DNA from: UBA10161 sp038891035
GTDB lineage: Archaea; Micrarchaeota; Micrarchaeia; Anstonellales; Anstonellaceae
Reading direction: 5' to 3'
Assembly: GCA_038891035.1 (NCBI GenBank)
Contig: JAWAEW010000005.1
Span: forward strand, 1 to 64,000
Length of the DNA stretch: 64,000 nt
Shown one piece after another: positions 7,893 to 16,841 of this stretch. The notes beneath the pieces are model-generated. The model did not search any database. It was not told where the DNA came from and was given only the letters and a program-made list of their open reading frames with translations. Positions within the stretch are counted from its first letter, which is position 1; every line of letters begins with the position of its first letter. Made by a program: the position numbers and the translations under genes.

Positions 7893-9054
7893 ATGCACCA
7901 CCTGCTACTGCGCCACTTGCCTGATAAGTAAAACCGAATCCTGGCGCATATGCTTGGTTGGAGAGGGTCTTGGAACACTCAGATGGGGGAGTCGTGAATG
8001 CAGCGCAGACTGTCTTTAGTATGCTCTGCGGGTCTCGAGCTTGGTTTTCCACAACAACCCCATTGACCACAAAAGTGGGCGATCCCCTCACGTTGTATTT
8101 CTTATTTAGCTCATCATGAATAAGAAATAGTGGGTATCTTCCGCTGAGGTATTTTGATGGATCCTTAAGATTTGCTGTAATGTTGAATTCTGCATCTGTC
8201 TTGTTTGTACATTCCTGAAGTTGCGTCCTATCAACTCCAATTGCATTAAGGCATTCTTCTGATTTTGAATTGTTAAGGAAGCAAGAAAGATACTTGAAAT
8301 AGAGGCTTTTGTTTTGAATTTGGAGACAGTATTGAAGCTGGTTTTCGTATGCTTCAATATCCTCATGCATTATATAGTTTACAAATCGGATGTTCCAGTT
8401 GACTTTGTCCCCTAGCAAATCAACAACTGGGAGCATTCCTTTTTGCATTTGTGTCCCAAATGGGCAGTAGGACATTACAAAAAGCTCAACTGTTGGCTTT
8501 TCTGTTTTCTGCATGCATGAAAAGTGGGACTTGCATGCTGCGTCCTGGCAATCTGCTGCTCCATTTCCATCATCATCCAAACCATTCCCGCAGATCTCTG
8601 CTTTCGGGTCAAAAAAACCTAAAGGCAGAGAATAGTAATTTCCAGCTTTGCTTAGATACTGTGCTAGTTGGGGATAGGCTGAGGAAGAGCGCACCGAATC
8701 GTCAAAAAGAAAGAGTGGCAAAAGTTCTCTGCCACCTGCACTTTCGTAGAGTGCTTTGCCTTTGGAGTCAGAATAATCATATTGCTCTACATTAAGGTTT
8801 GGTACGAGAGAATTCAATTGTGGGAGAATCTGCGATACCGCCTGCGGGCATTCATCACAGCGCTTATCGCTAATAATGTAAAGGTTAACCTTGGAAGGCG
8901 CAGAAGATGAAACATTTTGCACAGGCGCAGCCTGAGGAAGCCGAATTCCTGAAATGGATTTTTCTATTCCACCTGAAGAAAAATAGATGGATGCCGAAAC
9001 CAAAATAGCTGCCAAAAGTATAGCAATCCCTATGATATATTCTTCATCTGCCAT
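7885..9054 (-). CDS. DsbA-like protein with two thioredoxin-like domains and a calcium-type DxD loop
   Basis: 389 residues from the ATG at 9054, which has GGAGGTGC just upstream; the longer frame to 9111 lacks support. One N-terminal membrane helix (about 5-26). First domain begins KVNLYIISDKRCDECP (CDEC pair). A short Cys/Asp loop follows: ICGNGLDDDGNGAADCQDAAC, like the putative metal-binding motif of MopE-type proteins. The second domain begins ELFVMSYCPFGTQM, where a single active-site Cys is followed by PFG rather than a CxxC, as in some GILT/DsbA-like proteins. It ends with the cis-Pro segment RGSPTFVVNG. Probable role is thiol-disulfide exchange outside the membrane. First gene of the operon; 107 bp divergent from the debranching enzyme. 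Confidence 0.8.
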   Translation of the reverse strand: MADEEYIIGIAILLAAILVSASIYFSSGGIEKSISGIRLPQAAPVQNVSSSAPSKVNLYIISDKRCDECPQAVSQILPQLNSLVPNLNVEQYDYSDSKGKALYESAGGRELLPLFLFDDSVRSSSAYPQLAQYLSKAGNYYSLPLGFFDPKAEICGNGLDDDGNGAADCQDAACKSHFSCMQKTEKPTVELFVMSYCPFGTQMQKGMLPVVDLLGDKVNWNIRFVNYIMHEDIEAYENQLQYCLQIQNKSLYFKYLSCFLNNSKSEECLNAIGVDRTQLQECTNKTDAEFNITANLKDPSKYLSGRYPLFLIHDELNKKYNVRGSPTFVVNGVVVENQARDPQSILKTVCAAFTTPPSECSKTLSNQAYAPGFGFTYQASGAVAGGACG

Positions 9055-9161
9055 TTTGCACCTCCGTGTGCAGATTTTCATAACAAGATTTTTAAAGCAG
9101 CCTACATGCAAAGCTGAGTCTTTGCAGTAAAGTTTTTATTTGAAGATAAAAAATTGTTAGC

Positions 9162-11135
9162 ATGACGCTTGCTCTTTCGGCTTTTGACCTAGTGCCTTCT
9201 TCGGCAAAATATCTTGAATGGCTGATTGCAAGTGGAAATGGGGCATATTCGTCTTCAACTGTAATCGGGATGAACAGCCGCAAATATCATGGTTTGCTTA
9301 TTGCTCCGCTTGAAGGCCATTACAACAGACACATAATCCTTTCAAAGCTGGAAGAAGAAGTGACAATAGGGGAGAAGACATTTCCAATCTCAACAAACTC
9401 TTATCCCGGAGTAATCTATCCAACTGGGTACAAATTCCAGGTTGGATTTTTCTTTCGTGCCCATCCAACTTTTGTGTATGCATTGGATTCTGTTAAGCTT
9501 GAAAAGTCTGTAAGAATGCTTTACGGCAAAAGCACTGCAGTAATTTCCTATAGAATTGCCCAAGGCAAAGAGAGTGTAAAGCTATCCATAAGTCCTCTTC
9601 TTGCACCTAGGCAAATACATGCCGATTTTGCAAATACTAATGTCGAGTTTCAGAAAGAAAGGGGAGGGGTTCGTATAGTGCGTCCAATTTCATTCAGGCT
9701 TTGCGCAAGCCATGGCAACTTTGAGGCAAGCCCCCAGCAGTATTACAATATGACATATGAGATTGAAAAGGAAAGAGGATATTATTATACTGAAAATTTG
9801 TTCTGTCCTGGAAAATTCATTGCTGAGCTTGGACCGAAAGAGGAACTTCATGTGGTTGCTTCGGTTGAAGGGATTTTGCCTTCTGAGGCTCTCGAAATTT
9901 TAGACAGGCAGCAAATTAGACAAGCGCATCTTTTGGAAGGATATTCTAGAACTTCTGGCGTTGATTTGACTGATTTTGCAGAGACCCTAAATTTTGCAGC
10001 AGATACTTTTGTGATTGGCACTGAAAGCCACAAAGGCATTCTTGCAGGCTACCACTGGTTCCATGAATGGGGCAGAGACAGCATGATAGCTTTGCCTGGC
10101 CTGCTTTTATGCACCGGCAGGCATGCACTGGCAAGAGAAGTGCTCTCATTTTGGGCGCGGATGATGCAGGATGGTCTTATTCCAAATTACATAGATGAAA
10201 ACAATTTTGCACACTACACCTCCTCTGATGCTTCTCTGTGGTTTTTGAATGCGGTCGGGCATTATCTTGATGCGACCGAGGATGAGAACTTCGTTAAGGA
10301 ACATTTATGGAAATACATAAGAGAGGTTATCAATTCCTATGTTGAAGGCAATAGACTAGCCAGAATGGACAGCGATTTCCTAATTTACGTATTTGAGCCC
10401 GCATCCACGTGGATGGATGCCAAGGTGAATGGAGTTGCAGTCACACCAAGAAAAGGAAAGCCTGTTGAAATAAATGCGCTGTGGTACTCTGGCTTGTCGC
10501 TTGCTTTTGAGCTGGCAGAAAGATTTGAGGATAGAAAAACGTATGACCTTGTCAAAAATATAATAGATGAAGTGGAATTGAATTTCCAGAAATTTGTCTC
10601 GACCGAAGGCTGGCTTTTTGATGTAATAGAGCCTAATGATGCCTCTTTTCGGCCAAATCAGATATTCTCAGTTGCACTTTACAAAAGTCCGCTCAATTCA
10701 CTCCAGCAAAAATATGTATTCAATACAGTCAGATCCAAGCTTTATACCCCTTTGGGGCTGAGAACTCTTTCACCTGATGACAAAAGATATTGTGAGCATT
10801 ATCGTGGAAATCAAGAAAGCAGAGACAGGGCTTATCATCAGGGAATGATTTGGCCTTGGCTGCTTGGTCCATTTTATGATGCTCAGCTGAAAGTATATCC
10901 TGAAAGCTATGCACAAGTTCTTTCAGCCCTAAGGCCCCTTGCCGAAAAGCTGAAAGAAGGGTGCATAGGCAGCCTTCCTGAAATGTATGAGCCTGCCTCA
11001 GGAAAGCCGGCAGGTGCTGCAAGCCAAGCATGGAGCGTAGCTGAGATATTAAGGATATATACAAAAGTAAAGAAAGCAATTTCTCAAAATCCCAGGATAG
11101 CAATCCCGAACTACAATTACAGCAACTTCAGATGA
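9162..11135 (+). CDS. Glycogen debranching enzyme (amylo-alpha-1,6-glucosidase)
   Basis: 657 residues. N-terminal GDE domain with EWLIASGNGAYSSST and NSRKYHGLLIAP (about residues 18-55). The C-terminal (alpha/alpha)6 catalytic domain begins near residue 265 and contains GYHWFHEWGRDSMIALPGLL with the acidic catalytic residues, then GLIPNYIDE and YHQGMIWPWLLGPF. It hydrolyses alpha-1,6 branches of glycogen-like polymers in the cytoplasm. Length matches the archaeal/bacterial two-domain form. No ribosome site precedes the ATG; an AT-rich TATA-like stretch 25-35 nt upstream suggests leaderless transcription. The 3' end overlaps pth2 by 19 bp. It implies that this cell stores or degrades glycogen. 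Confidence 0.92.
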   Translation: MTLALSAFDLVPSSAKYLEWLIASGNGAYSSSTVIGMNSRKYHGLLIAPLEGHYNRHIILSKLEEEVTIGEKTFPISTNSYPGVIYPTGYKFQVGFFFRAHPTFVYALDSVKLEKSVRMLYGKSTAVISYRIAQGKESVKLSISPLLAPRQIHADFANTNVEFQKERGGVRIVRPISFRLCASHGNFEASPQQYYNMTYEIEKERGYYYTENLFCPGKFIAELGPKEELHVVASVEGILPSEALEILDRQQIRQAHLLEGYSRTSGVDLTDFAETLNFAADTFVIGTESHKGILAGYHWFHEWGRDSMIALPGLLLCTGRHALAREVLSFWARMMQDGLIPNYIDENNFAHYTSSDASLWFLNAVGHYLDATEDENFVKEHLWKYIREVINSYVEGNRLARMDSDFLIYVFEPASTWMDAKVNGVAVTPRKGKPVEINALWYSGLSLAFELAERFEDRKTYDLVKNIIDEVELNFQKFVSTEGWLFDVIEPNDASFRPNQIFSVALYKSPLNSLQQKYVFNTVRSKLYTPLGLRTLSPDDKRYCEHYRGNQESRDRAYHQGMIWPWLLGPFYDAQLKVYPESYAQVLSALRPLAEKLKEGCIGSLPEMYEPASGKPAGAASQAWSVAEILRIYTKVKKAISQNPRIAIPNYNYSNFR

Positions 11136-11467
11136 CCCAGATATTTGTCCAGTTTCTCCTCTTGCGCCGGACCTACTGCAAAGCAGGTAATGGTGCCGGG
11201 TTCAACTTGCGTGTATCCTGCATCCTTTACAAGTGCGCAAGGAAATTGGGTGCGCACGCTTTCATAAAGTTCCAACAGTTCTTTTAAGCTTGCAACTTTA
11301 AGTACTATCTTTTTTTGCCCTTCATTTACCCATTCATCCGCAGACTTTTTGTCTTTCTGCTGGCAGGCTTGAAATGCCAGCAATGATGCATGTGAAACTT
11401 GTGCAGCTAGCTTGCCTTTTCCCATCTTCAAGTCAGATCGCACCACGATAGCCTGCTTTAGCCCCAT
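11117..11467 (-). CDS. pth2: Peptidyl-tRNA hydrolase, archaeal type 2
   Basis: 116 residues from the ATG at 11467, where the family similarity begins (MGLKQAIVVRSDLKMGKGK, AAQVSHASL). It cleaves the ester bond between peptide and tRNA from stalled translation. Conserved residues visible are Lys and Asp of RSDLKMGKGK, His of QVSHAS, and the C-terminal EPGTITCFAVGPA. Length is the family standard. It overlaps the convergent debranching enzyme gene at the tail. Its start is 45 bp from the divergent NurA gene. Confidence 0.93.
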   Translation of the reverse strand: MGLKQAIVVRSDLKMGKGKLAAQVSHASLLAFQACQQKDKKSADEWVNEGQKKIVLKVASLKELLELYESVRTQFPCALVKDAGYTQVEPGTITCFAVGPAQEEKLDKYLGHLKLL

Positions 11468-11512
11468 CTCATCACAGCGCAAATAAAAACCATAACTTAT
11501 TATTAAACCATT

Positions 11513-12550
11513 ATGGAGGAAGAGATTGAGGCAATTGCAAGGCAAATCCAAAGCATTTCTTTGGAGAGGCAGCAGTTTGCAAAACTTCTTAGAGGCGAAA
11601 ATTGCTGCTTTGAACAGATGCTAGAGAAACAGCTTTATTATAGAGTAGAACCCGCCAAAGCCGAAGGAAAAGTTGCTGCAGTGGATTGTGGAATTGTTGG
11701 GCAAGAATTTCATGGCTTTGATTTTCTTGTCTCTAGAACTGTTGGTGTAGTTTTTGAGTATCAAGAAAACAAGCCGAAGAAGCATTGGTATTTTCCATCT
11801 GCTTCTCCTACCTTGAAATACGATATAAGGGGAGGGCTTGAAAATTATGAGCTTGCTTGGCATAAAAGCTTATTTAGGCTCAAAAATGAGATTTTGTGTG
11901 CTGCTGAACTAATTTCAAAGCATAAACCAGAATACCTTTTTTTGGACGGTTCGATAGCCCCACTTATATCAGACAAGCCTTCCGAAGAATCGCAGATGCT
12001 GCCACTTTATAAGGAGGTGATAGAGCTTTACAAACACTTATATGAGTCGTGCTTAAAATCAAGCTGCACTTTATGTGGGATAATCAAAGATAGCAGAAGC
12101 AAAAGATTTGTAGAGATAGTTAGCAAGCACCCGCAAATTGGAGAAAAGCTGAAAAACACCGCTGACAGCAATTTTCTTTTTTTCCTGCTTCAGCAAGGTG
12201 AGAGGACATGCGCATTTGAATACTCATCCTGCAAGCATCATGTATTGAAGGATCTTGGGGAGTGGGCAGACAAAATTATCTCGTTTTATATTAAGCCCGT
12301 TGAAAACGATCGGCCACTACGTGTAGAATTTCTTTCAAATTCTCGCTCATTTTCTGAAATAGCCTCATTTGTGCATACTTTATCTTGCCTGCATAAAGCT
12401 TATGCCTATCCTGCAATATTGATTGAAGCTGACTTGAGGGCTGCACTTTCTTATGAAGAGGTCGAGCGAACCTATGGGCTTTTGTTTTCCAAGCTTAAAG
12501 GAATTCCCGAACTGTGGAAGCTTAGAAGGAACATGCGTCCTTTTCGCTAA
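11513..12550 (+). CDS. nurA: NurA-domain nuclease
   Basis: 345 residues. NurA is a Mn-dependent 5'-3' nuclease with an RNase H-like fold that works with the HerA helicase in DNA end resection. Visible: the acidic motif AAVDCGIVG (residue about 58), a second acidic strand YLFLDGSIAP (about 144-153) and GIIKDSRSKRF (about 188-198). Length is in the family range. HerA, Mre11 and Rad50 are not in the window, so the usual cluster is broken. A TTATTATTA stretch 10-20 nt before the ATG and no strong ribosome site suggest a leaderless or short-leader transcript. Confidence 0.8.
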   Translation: MEEEIEAIARQIQSISLERQQFAKLLRGENCCFEQMLEKQLYYRVEPAKAEGKVAAVDCGIVGQEFHGFDFLVSRTVGVVFEYQENKPKKHWYFPSASPTLKYDIRGGLENYELAWHKSLFRLKNEILCAAELISKHKPEYLFLDGSIAPLISDKPSEESQMLPLYKEVIELYKHLYESCLKSSCTLCGIIKDSRSKRFVEIVSKHPQIGEKLKNTADSNFLFFLLQQGERTCAFEYSSCKHHVLKDLGEWADKIISFYIKPVENDRPLRVEFLSNSRSFSEIASFVHTLSCLHKAYAYPAILIEADLRAALSYEEVERTYGLLFSKLKGIPELWKLRRNMRPFR

Positions 12551-12582
12551 GCCTTATATTGCTCTAAGTCAAAAACGCAATT

Positions 12583-12777
12583 ATGGATTGGATAGGAAGA
12601 CCTGTGGCAGAAGGAGAAGAGTACGAAGTAAACATTGAGGCAAAAGGGGCAAGAGGCGACGGAATTACGCATATCGAAGGCTTTGTGGTGTTTGTTCCAG
12701 GCGCAGAAGTGGGAAAGAAGGTAAAAATAAGAATCAAAACAGTAAAGAGAACGTTTGCAGTAGCTGAAATAGTATAA
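12583..12777 (+). CDS. Small TRAM-domain RNA-binding protein
   Basis: 64 residues, a single TRAM domain. Visible features are the beta-barrel pattern YEVNIEAKGARGDGITHIEGFVVFVPGAEVGKKVKIRI. Stand-alone TRAM proteins of this size are common in archaea and act as RNA chaperones, analogous to cold-shock proteins. The gene starts 32 bp after NurA on the same strand and may share its transcript. Confidence 0.9.
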   Translation: MDWIGRPVAEGEEYEVNIEAKGARGDGITHIEGFVVFVPGAEVGKKVKIRIKTVKRTFAVAEIV

Positions 12778-12843
12778 GTATTTATTAAATTTTCGCAAAT
12801 GCCATAGGAAATATTTAAAAATAAATTTGGCAAAAGCCTGCAT

Positions 12844-14595
12844 GTGTGCGGGATAATTGGCTATGTTGGCTTTAGAAAAGCATCGCCTATAATTCATCAA
12901 GGCTTGCTTGCGCTTGAATATAGAGGATATGACTCCGCAGGAATTGCGATTTTGAATCAAAATGAGTTGAAAGTTGTAAAGGATGCTGGAAGAATTGAGC
13001 AGGTGAATGCACGGCATCGCTTTGAGCTTGTTGAAGGCAAAACAGGGATCGGACATACTAGATGGGCTACACACGGTGGGGTAAGCCAAAAAAATGCTCA
13101 TCCTCACCAAGACTGCGAAGGCGAAATTGCCCTGGTGCACAATGGAGTGATTGAAAATTTTGACGAGCTTAAGATGAAACTGATTTCGCTGGGGCATGTA
13201 TTTTCATCCGAAACAGATACTGAGGTTATTGCGCATCTTTTTGAGCAGGAACTTAAGAAAAAAAGCACCAAAAAAGCCTTTTTTAGGGCAATCTCGCTTC
13301 TTTCTGGCAGCTGGGCTGTTGCAGCAATAAAGAGAGGGGAAAATGCAATATATTTGGCACGAAATGGCTCTCCACTAATAATTGGGATTGGAAATGGTGA
13401 AATGTTTTGTGCAAGCGATGTGCCTGCCCTTTTGCCTTATACCAACAAAGTAATATACCTTGAAAATGGTGACAGAGCTGTAATTACTCCAAGCAGCTAC
13501 CGAATATATGGCAAAGACGGGAATATCGTACGCCGAAAAATACACGAAGTTGAATGGACCCTCTCAATGGCGCAAAAGGGAGGATACTCACATTTTATGC
13601 TTAAGGAAATATACGAGCAGAAGGAGAAGGTAAGTGAGGCCTTGGCAGCAGATGTTGCAGAAGCAATTCAGCTTCTCAAAGGTCAAAAAAGTATATGTGT
13701 GGTTGCATGCGGAAGCTCTTATTATGCAGGGCTGGCTTTGAAAGGACTTCTTCAGCAAAATGGGGTAGTTGTTGATGTAATTTTGGGCTCGGAATTTGCT
13801 TATCTTTGGTCAAGAAAAGAGAAAGTAGTAATTGCGATTAGCCAGTCAGGTGAAACCGCGGATACTCTTTCTGCAGTAAGGATTGCAAAAAGCCATGGGG
13901 CAAAAATAATTGCAATTACCAATGTCGCTGGGAGTTCGCTTTACCGAGAAGCTGATGTAAATGTCCTAATTGGGGCAGGGCCGGAAATAGCAGTGGTAGC
14001 AACCAAGTCTTTTACTTGCCAGCTTGCAGTGCTTATTAAGATTGCAATGTGGCTTTCCTCAAAGAAACATCAGATTGCTAAACTTCATCTTCTTGCCGGG
14101 AAGATAGATGAGATAATAAGGCAGATAGAAAAAATAAAGGAAATTGCGGATTTAATTTCTGAAAAAAGAGATTTCTTTTTCATAGGGAGAGATCTTGCCT
14201 TTCCGACCGCACTTGAAGGAGCGCTAAAGCTAAAAGAAATAACCTATCTTCATGCAGAGGCTTATGCAGCAGGAGAACTTAAGCACGGCCCTCTTTCACT
14301 TCTTGATGAAAATGTAGTTGTGGTGGCACTTGCTCCAGCAAATCAAAGCCTGCCGAAAATGCTTTCAAACATTCAAGAATGCAAAGCTCGAGGAGCAAAG
14401 GTAATTGTATTTTCCGATAGCAAAGAAGCTCTTGCCGAAGGAGAAATTGGATTTAATATGCCTCCTTGCCAGCCGTTCGAAATCCCAATAATTTATGTTG
14501 TTCCTTTGCAGCTTTTGGCTTATTTTGTGGCAGTAAAACATGGGAAAGACCCAGACAAGCCAAGAAATCTTGCAAAGTCCGTCACTGTAGAATAA
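12844..14595 (+). CDS. glmS: Glutamine--fructose-6-phosphate aminotransferase
   Basis: 583 residues; GTG start at 12844, so the first residues are MCGIIGYVG and Cys2 is the N-terminal nucleophile. Glutaminase domain (about 1-220): ALEYRGYDSAGIA, GIGHTRWATHG, HNGVIENF. Two SIS sugar-isomerase domains follow: ISQSGETADTL and GRDLAFPTALEGALKLKEITYLHAEAY. The C-terminus ends LAKSVTVE as usual. It makes glucosamine-6-phosphate for amino-sugar precursors of glycans such as those on the surface proteins here. A clear TATA box (ATTTAAAAATAAA, 12812-12824) lies about 25 bp upstream, so the transcript is probably leaderless. Confidence 0.95.
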   Translation: MCGIIGYVGFRKASPIIHQGLLALEYRGYDSAGIAILNQNELKVVKDAGRIEQVNARHRFELVEGKTGIGHTRWATHGGVSQKNAHPHQDCEGEIALVHNGVIENFDELKMKLISLGHVFSSETDTEVIAHLFEQELKKKSTKKAFFRAISLLSGSWAVAAIKRGENAIYLARNGSPLIIGIGNGEMFCASDVPALLPYTNKVIYLENGDRAVITPSSYRIYGKDGNIVRRKIHEVEWTLSMAQKGGYSHFMLKEIYEQKEKVSEALAADVAEAIQLLKGQKSICVVACGSSYYAGLALKGLLQQNGVVVDVILGSEFAYLWSRKEKVVIAISQSGETADTLSAVRIAKSHGAKIIAITNVAGSSLYREADVNVLIGAGPEIAVVATKSFTCQLAVLIKIAMWLSSKKHQIAKLHLLAGKIDEIIRQIEKIKEIADLISEKRDFFFIGRDLAFPTALEGALKLKEITYLHAEAYAAGELKHGPLSLLDENVVVVALAPANQSLPKMLSNIQECKARGAKVIVFSDSKEALAEGEIGFNMPPCQPFEIPIIYVVPLQLLAYFVAVKHGKDPDKPRNLAKSVTVE

Positions 14596-14640
14596 AGGTT
14601 TTTAAATTGTTATTAAAGATAAAAACATGTGGGTGAGCTT

Positions 14641-15201
14641 ATGTTCAAAAATAAAACGCAAAAGTACGAAATAGAAAGACAGCCATTTGCACATTATGTG
14701 AAAAAGGAGATTGTAAGAGGCGTACGTGTCAAGCTGCCTGTTTTCAAGGCTTTGATAATTAGGAGATTCAAGTCTAACCCGCACAGTGCTGCGGAATTTT
14801 ATGAAAGAAAAGGCCTGGATTCAAACAGCCTGTATGCTCTTTACTTTGCCACATTTGCATACGAAGAAAAAAGGCAGGAAGCAGAAAAAAAGATTGAAGA
14901 GATGAAGAAGGAGCATGAAAAGGAGATACACTCTTTGATGGAAAAGAAAACCAGCATAGAAAAAAGAATTGAAAACATGCATAAGGTTAACTCCTCTGCC
15001 AAGGATGAAGGAATGTCTTACGATATCTATCTTTTGGAAAGCCTAACGAAAAGGTTGGGAATGGTTATAAAAGAGAAAAAAGAAGCATTTGAAGAAACTT
15101 TAAAACAAAAAGCAGAGGAGTTTCAAAAAGCAGCACTTGCTGAAAGCGTTGAGAGGCTCAAAAAACTGCTGGAGCATGCAAGAAAGATAAACAAAGTGTG
15201 A
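14641..15201 (+). CDS. Uncharacterised coiled-coil protein
   Basis: 186 residues from the ATG at 14641, with ribosome site GGTGAG 4 nt before it; an upstream in-frame GTG (14629) is less likely. The N-terminal 60 residues are basic and mixed (FAHYVKKEIVRGVRVKLPVFKALIIRRFK). Residues about 80-130 and 145-186 are long charged heptad helices (EKRQEAEKKIEEMKKEHEKE). Cytoplasmic, no membrane segments. I do not recognise the family. A TTTTTAAATTG box lies about 40 nt upstream. Confidence 0.65.
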   Translation: MFKNKTQKYEIERQPFAHYVKKEIVRGVRVKLPVFKALIIRRFKSNPHSAAEFYERKGLDSNSLYALYFATFAYEEKRQEAEKKIEEMKKEHEKEIHSLMEKKTSIEKRIENMHKVNSSAKDEGMSYDIYLLESLTKRLGMVIKEKKEAFEETLKQKAEEFQKAALAESVERLKKLLEHARKINKV

Positions 15202-15256
15202 CTCCGAAAAGGCAACAATTTTAAGTGCATCTTCTGATTTTTTAGTTGGTGGTTTA

Positions 15257-15505
15257 GTGGTAACTATTAGGAGAAATTTCACATGCAAGTGCGGCGCAAC
15301 TGCATCATTTGAGTTCAGCTCAGACATGCCTGTGGATGAAATTTCAGTTTCAGGTAAATGCCAAAGATGCTCTTCGAACATACACATAGCATTTTCTTCA
15401 TTATTAGTTCAGCCCCAGCAAAATCAGCCTCCATTGGGCTTGAAAGAAGAAAGTAAAGAAGTAAGTGAAAATATTGAACAGGCTGTAAGGGATTTGTTCA
15501 GGTAG
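15257..15505 (+). CDS. Small zinc-ribbon protein
   Basis: 82 residues; GTG start with GGTGG five nt upstream. Two Cys knuckles, CKCG (residues 10-13) and CQRC (about 35-38), fit one zinc ribbon. The C-terminal 40 residues are Gln/Glu-rich and probably disordered then helical. Function unknown; such proteins bind nucleic acid or partner proteins. The stop overlaps the convergent membrane protein gene by 8 bp. Confidence 0.6.
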   Translation: MVTIRRNFTCKCGATASFEFSSDMPVDEISVSGKCQRCSSNIHIAFSSLLVQPQQNQPPLGLKEESKEVSENIEQAVRDLFR

Positions 15506-16769
15506 CCTTTATTTTATATTTGTTTGCTTGTCTGACCAGATTATCCATCTCAAAGGCAATTGTGCCAAGATGCCGTTCTGAATTTTTTGGTCGGCTGCTG
15601 ATGCGCTGAGACATCTCTCCAGCCTCATTTACCAAATTGAGTGCATTGCTATAGATTTCAAAAAGATCGTTGTGGAATGACATTTTAGCAGTTTGCCTAT
15701 CATTTATAATATTTTGGATCTTGTCAAAATCAGAATAAATCTTTTCCAGAAGCTGCTTTCTTGCATTTTGAAGGGCGTTTGGGGGATTAATGGTTCCTTC
15801 CATTTTTAATTTATTGGCCAGATTGAAAAGCTGATCTGAAATTGAAGGTATACTATAATTTTGGGTGGAATCATACTTCTTAATAAGAAGTGGGTTGAGG
15901 AGGGTATCTAGCTCGCGTGCTGCTGCAGCTGACAATTTAGTGCTGAACTTCTTGAATGAAAGATTTAGGAATATTAGATTTGACAAAATAGCCACACCTG
16001 GTTTGCTGGTTAGTGCTTTCCCGACTACAACCAAAACTGAGAATACGTCTGTTATAGCCTTTGAAAAGCCTACTATTATATTGCTGCCGATTGAAGAATA
16101 AATAGCACCTGCCGCAAAAAATACTCCGCCGATTACAAACAATTTCTTGTATACTCCATATACTGCTTCTTTTATGCCCTTTTTTATACCATCAAAAAGC
16201 GAAAGGAGTAGAAAATTAGATTCTGAAGTGGGGACCTGAAATTCCTTGCTTTTTCTGATAAATGAAACGATGTTTTCTGTAAATAGGACTGCCGCAAGCG
16301 CTATAAAGGAAGAGATAGGATTGTTCCAGATTAATTTAGCTATATCCTGACCGAATTTTGCAACATTTGACAGTGACTGATTGACAAGAATATCTACAGC
16401 ACCTACTATAACCGTAGTTCTGATTGCAGTTTCTGCAATGTTTTTAACGGTAGTTCGATTGACTATTACCGAAGTCACACAGCGAATAGATTCTTTGAGA
16501 GAATCAAATAGAGAATCAGATTGTCCATTGTTCATTTTGGCTGGGAATTTTGATTCTTCTTCAGCTTTGTTATATTGGAGAGTGTTTTCATCGCTGGCTT
16601 GCTGATTTGTAGTCTTACAAAAAATTTCTTCATTGTCGCTACGAAATTGATTTTCCGGTTCTTTCTTCTTACTAAAATGATTAAAGAACTCCCAGAATCG
16701 TTTGCGAGACTGCCTTTCATTTGTTTCAGGGTGGCTAGAGGAATTATATTTCTTTCTGAATATGGACAT
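15498..16769 (-). CDS. Uncharacterised membrane protein
   Basis: 423 residues; ATG with GGTGAATTT just upstream. The first 90 residues are hydrophilic and rich in Ser, Asn, Lys, Glu. A central part (about 100-275) has several moderately hydrophobic helices: TAIRTTVIVGAVDILV, PISSFIALAAVLFTENIV, LFVIGGVFFAAGAIYSSI, AITDVFSVLVVVGKAL. The last 140 residues are soluble helices. I do not recognise the family. The start is separated by 72 bp from the next minus-strand gene upstream of it. Confidence 0.65.
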   Translation of the reverse strand: MSIFRKKYNSSSHPETNERQSRKRFWEFFNHFSKKKEPENQFRSDNEEIFCKTTNQQASDENTLQYNKAEEESKFPAKMNNGQSDSLFDSLKESIRCVTSVIVNRTTVKNIAETAIRTTVIVGAVDILVNQSLSNVAKFGQDIAKLIWNNPISSFIALAAVLFTENIVSFIRKSKEFQVPTSESNFLLLSLFDGIKKGIKEAVYGVYKKLFVIGGVFFAAGAIYSSIGSNIIVGFSKAITDVFSVLVVVGKALTSKPGVAILSNLIFLNLSFKKFSTKLSAAAARELDTLLNPLLIKKYDSTQNYSIPSISDQLFNLANKLKMEGTINPPNALQNARKQLLEKIYSDFDKIQNIINDRQTAKMSFHNDLFEIYSNALNLVNEAGEMSQRISSRPKNSERHLGTIAFEMDNLVRQANKYKIKAT

Positions 16770-16841
16770 AAATTCACCTTTATCTAAATTTTAGACGAGA
16801 AACATTTAAAAATATTTCACGAAAATTCATTTTTTATAACA

